This document shows, piece after piece, positions 16,417-18,576 of a stretch of DNA of 18,576 nt. The notes beneath the pieces were generated by a model. It saw nothing but the letters and a program-made list of their open reading frames with translations. It was not told the DNA's origin and did no database searches. Origin of the DNA: an uncultured Eubacterium sp. (lineage in GTDB: Bacteria > Bacillota > Clostridia > Lachnospirales > Lachnospiraceae); NCBI GenBank assembly GCA_934317205.1, contig CAKREL010000046.1:1-18576 (forward strand). The letters are read 5' to 3'. The position numbers and the translations under genes were made by a program. How positions within the stretch are numbered: position 1 is the first letter of the stretch; every line of letters begins with the position of its first letter.

Positions 16417-16520
16417 AATTTCTTCCTTTCTCTGCTGTCGCATTTTCACTTTTTTTACAATCATAACACAATATTTTGTATTTCATCACTTTAATGTAGT
16501 AATTTGAATCATTGAACAGT

Positions 16521-16549
16521 ATTTTATCATACACATTTTTAAAATACAA
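16521..16549 (-). promoter_or_regulatory. Candidate promoter of thrC
   Basis: On the minus strand TTGTAT (16544-16549) and TAAAAT (16521-16526) are spaced by 17 bases, with a TG ahead of the -10 (TGATAAAAT). The start would be near 16514, leaving about 98 bases of leader before the ATG. I found no T-box sequence or clear leader peptide there. Confidence 0.55.
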
Positions 16550-16597
16550 GTAGAAAGAATCTGAACTTTAACAGCAACTTTTTAGCATCTTTATCGG

Positions 16598-17653
16598 TCA
16601 GCCTCCAATCATAGCCATCTTTTTCACTTCGGATATTTCTTCCGGGTGTTCAAAACAGTGTTCCCGAGGTTTTGCAAAAGCTGACTTGTTTATGATTTCT
16701 TTCATTTTGATCAGTTTAAAAGTTTCATCTAAATCCGGATTTCGTAAAATAGCACGCAGATCATAACTGTCACTGTAGCATAAGCATGGTTTTATCTGTC
16801 CTGTCGATGTCATTCGAATACGATTACACTGATTGCAAAATTTACCATGGATCGCACTGATAAATCCAATGCTTCCTTTAAATCCCGGAATTGTATAATA
16901 AATTGCCGGACCATTTCCATGCTTCCTGTAATCTGCCCGGATACCCGGATATTCATTTTTAATTCGGCAAAGGACATCATCACTGGAAGTCATTGTGTAA
17001 TCTTTGCCAAGACCGATTGGCATCATCTCTATAAAACGTACATCAACAGCAGAATTTCTGGATAATTCTAATAAATCAAGACAGTTGTTGAGCAAACGTT
17101 CCTTTGCTTGTTTTTTCGCTGAAATTTCCCATCTGCTTTTCGATATAACTTGTTTTTCTTCAAACAATGATTCGCTCAGAACTGCATTTACCTTTGTTTT
17201 CAGACCTGCTGCCACGCATGCCTGAATTGACTGGAATACTTTTGTCAATGCATCCACACCAGTAATATTCTTATATAATACAGGATCCAGTGTATCCAGA
17301 CTTATATTTACTGCTGATAAATGATTTTCCAACAATTCCGGCAACAATTCTTTCAAGTATAAACCATTCGTGGTCATTGTTACTTCTGTTATACCAGGTA
17401 TCTTGGAAAGTTTCCCAATTAATTGTGCAATTCCTTTCCGAACCAGCGGTTCCCCACCTGTTATTTTTATTTTTTTTATGCCAGACAATGCTGCCGCACG
17501 GCAAACCAGAATTATTTCCTCATATGTAAGAATTTCCTCCATTGTCCTAAACTGTATCCCGTTAGATGGCATACAATAGCTGCATCGCAAATTGCATCGA
17601 TCCGTCACTGATATGCGTAGATAATCAATTTTTCTGTTATATTTATCAATCAT
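16598..17653 (-). CDS. moaA: MoaA, GTP 3',8-cyclase
   Basis: MoaA is a radical SAM enzyme that, with MoaC, turns GTP into cyclic pyranopterin monophosphate, the first step of molybdenum cofactor synthesis. The first iron-sulfur cluster cysteines are C20, C24 and C27 (DRCNLRCSYCMPS), the SAM-binding GGEP lies at 66-69, and the second cluster uses C273, C276 and C290 (FCNQCNRIRMTSTGQIKPC). The essential C-terminal GG is present as MAMIGG. Length is 351 residues against about 325-335 usually: residues about 160-202, between VNAVL and DVRFIEMMPIG, hold roughly 23 extra lysine-rich residues and lack the common GVND-like motif. The ATG at 17653 overlaps the moaC end by 8 bases, so the two are translated together. 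Confidence 0.95.
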   Translation of the reverse strand: MIDKYNRKIDYLRISVTDRCNLRCSYCMPSNGIQFRTMEEILTYEEIILVCRAAALSGIKKIKITGGEPLVRKGIAQLIGKLSKIPGITEVTMTTNGLYLKELLPELLENHLSAVNISLDTLDPVLYKNITGVDALTKVFQSIQACVAAGLKTKVNAVLSESLFEEKQVISKSRWEISAKKQAKERLLNNCLDLLELSRNSAVDVRFIEMMPIGLGKDYTMTSSDDVLCRIKNEYPGIRADYRKHGNGPAIYYTIPGFKGSIGFISAIHGKFCNQCNRIRMTSTGQIKPCLCYSDSYDLRAILRNPDLDETFKLIKMKEIINKSAFAKPREHCFEHPEEISEVKKMAMIGG

Positions 17654-18122
17654 ATGTAAACGCTCCGCTCTTTCCGCCTTTTTTCTGGCAAAGATGAATT
17701 CCTTCCATATGCATACGTTTATCTACCGCTTTGCACATATCATATATTGTAAGTAATGTCACATGAACTCCGGTTAATGCCTCCATTTCCACTCCTGTTT
17801 TGCCCTGACATTTCACTTTGCAATATACAGTGATTGAACTTGTCTCTTCATTCATTTTAAATTCAATCTCAGCTTTTGTCAGATTAATGTTGTGACACAA
17901 TGGAATTAAGTGGGATGTCTGTTTTGTAGCCATAATACCTGCAATTCTGGCTACCCCCAGAACATCTCCCTTACTCATATCACATCCCCGGATTTTCTGA
18001 TAACATTCTCTGCTCATATAAATATTGCCGGTTGCCAGTGCTTCCCGCTGTGTTTCGCTTTTATCACTGACATCCACCATAATCGCATCTCCTGATGCAT
18101 TAAAATGTGAAAACTCTCCCAT
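17646..18122 (-). CDS. moaC: MoaC, cyclic pyranopterin monophosphate synthase
   Basis: MoaC rearranges the product of MoaA into cyclic pyranopterin monophosphate. The 158-residue protein is close to the E. coli length of 161. The key residues line up with E. coli numbering: K51 after CDMS, D128 and K131 in TIYDMCKAVDK, with HLIPLCHNINL (71-81) and VEMEALTGVHVTLLT also intact. Twenty residues could be added from an upstream ATG at 18182, but the family start MGEFSHFNASGDAIMVDV at 18122 has GGGAAG 7 bases upstream. That ribosome site lies in the end of the preceding gene, whose stop is 2 bases before this start, and moaA follows with an overlap. Confidence 0.96.
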   Translation of the reverse strand: MGEFSHFNASGDAIMVDVSDKSETQREALATGNIYMSRECYQKIRGCDMSKGDVLGVARIAGIMATKQTSHLIPLCHNINLTKAEIEFKMNEETSSITVYCKVKCQGKTGVEMEALTGVHVTLLTIYDMCKAVDKRMHMEGIHLCQKKGGKSGAFTYD

Positions 18123-18124
18123 TC

Positions 18125-18576
18125 TTATCTTCCCTTTCCAAATCCACAATTTGGATATGTACAAACTGGACAATTCAGACATAAACCGCCCTCGCCAAGT
18201 CCATAAAGTTCATCTGCTGTAATTTCATCTCCTGCTGCAAGTCTCGGTAAAACAAGATCAAATATGGTACGTTTTGCATACATAACACATCCTGGTAAAC
18301 CAACAACTGGGATTTTCTTTTCTCCACATTTTAAATAAGCCAGCAGAAACATTGCTCCCGGCAAAACAGGTGCGCCATATGAAACAATATCAGCACCTGT
18401 ATTTTTGATTGCCAGTGGGGTCTTATCATCCGGATCTACACTCATACCGCCGGTACACAATATAAAATCCACGCCATCATTTGCCATTTTAAGAATCTGT
18501 TTTGTAATTGTATCCGTATCATCTCCCGGCATTGCATGCTGCTCTGTTTTTATTCCGTATTCCGCAAGTTTTTCAA
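18125..18576 (-). CDS. MoeA-like molybdopterin-binding protein, C-terminal part (cut by the window edge)
   Basis: The frame stays open to the right edge, so the N-terminus is missing; about 150 residues are present. They match the MoCF_biosynth domain that binds molybdopterin in MoeA/MoaB-type proteins: DDTDTITKQILKMANDG, FILCTGGMSVDPDDKTPLAI, and the KIPVVGLPGCVMYAKRTIFD segment with its conserved LPG. The ending carries four cysteines in CLNCPVCTYPNC, which could bind a metal. In clostridia such MoeA-like proteins sit with moaC and moaA and often with molybdenum hydroxylase genes. It is probably the gene before moaC in one operon (2-bp gap). Whether it is MoeA itself or a separate molybdopterin-binding protein cannot be told here. 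Confidence 0.85.
   Translation of the reverse strand, partial: EKLAEYGIKTEQHAMPGDDTDTITKQILKMANDGVDFILCTGGMSVDPDDKTPLAIKNTGADIVSYGAPVLPGAMFLLAYLKCGEKKIPVVGLPGCVMYAKRTIFDLVLPRLAAGDEITADELYGLGEGGLCLNCPVCTYPNCGFGKGR

Noticed and set aside
16417..16597. A leader peptide or T-box in front of thrC.
   Set aside because: No run of threonine codons, no T-box sequence and no terminator/antiterminator pair could be found.
1..18576. CRISPR arrays, tRNA or rRNA genes, and complete insertion sequences.
   Set aside because: No regularly spaced repeats, no tRNA cloverleaf or rRNA sequence, and no transposase frames were seen.

Overview
The window looks like chromosomal DNA of a low-to-moderate GC Firmicute, most likely a gut Lachnospiraceae-type Clostridium (Blautia, Dorea or Ruminococcus-like). 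The reasons are AT-rich intergenic DNA with AGGAG-type ribosome sites, a T-box leader before pheS, a SpoIID-type protein, a Gram-positive style 6S RNA candidate, and PheS and MoaA sequences of clostridial character. No direct taxonomic marker such as rRNA is present. Almost everything is coded on the minus strand; only a two-gene cassette (2877-4667) runs on plus.

Layout. 1-118: the first ten codons of a minus-strand gene, behind a 36-bp near-perfect palindrome. 119-1606: an AlbA_2/HATPase/winged-helix regulator of the Schlafen/RecG-like type, with its own promoter. 1857-4667: an AraC regulator diverging from a DUF1349 protein and an MFS transporter, a small carbohydrate-type or solute-uptake cassette. 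4735-9885: a pheS-pheT-queA operon read leftwards from a strong promoter through a phenylalanine T-box; pheS and pheT are separated by 291 bp holding a 51-bp tandem repeat and several hairpins. 9882-12885: a YihY/BrkB membrane protein and a long SpoIID/LytB-domain protein. 12926-13242: a probable 6S RNA with a near-consensus promoter and a downstream terminator. 13261-14332: deoC-cdd, a nucleoside salvage pair with coupled translation. 14477-16464: thrC followed by a small three-helix membrane protein of unknown function. 16598-18576: a molybdenum cofactor operon, with the C-terminal part of a MoeA-like molybdopterin-binding protein, then moaC and moaA.

How the genes work together. The T-box should let uncharged tRNA-Phe switch on PheRS, and because no terminator is seen between pheT and queA, the queuosine enzyme QueA may share that control. 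MoaA and MoaC carry out the two successive steps from GTP to cyclic pyranopterin monophosphate, and the MoeA-like protein probably acts on molybdopterin later. DeoC and Cdd belong to deoxyribonucleoside and cytidine catabolism.

I see no clear novel multi-gene system. The most interesting items are the structured 51-bp repeat element inside pheS-pheT, the T-box/queA linkage, the 6S RNA candidate, the unusual insert in MoaA, and the palindromes beside the AlbA_2 regulator. Several gene starts were moved inwards from the longest open frame because a better ribosome site and the family N-terminus agree on a later codon.
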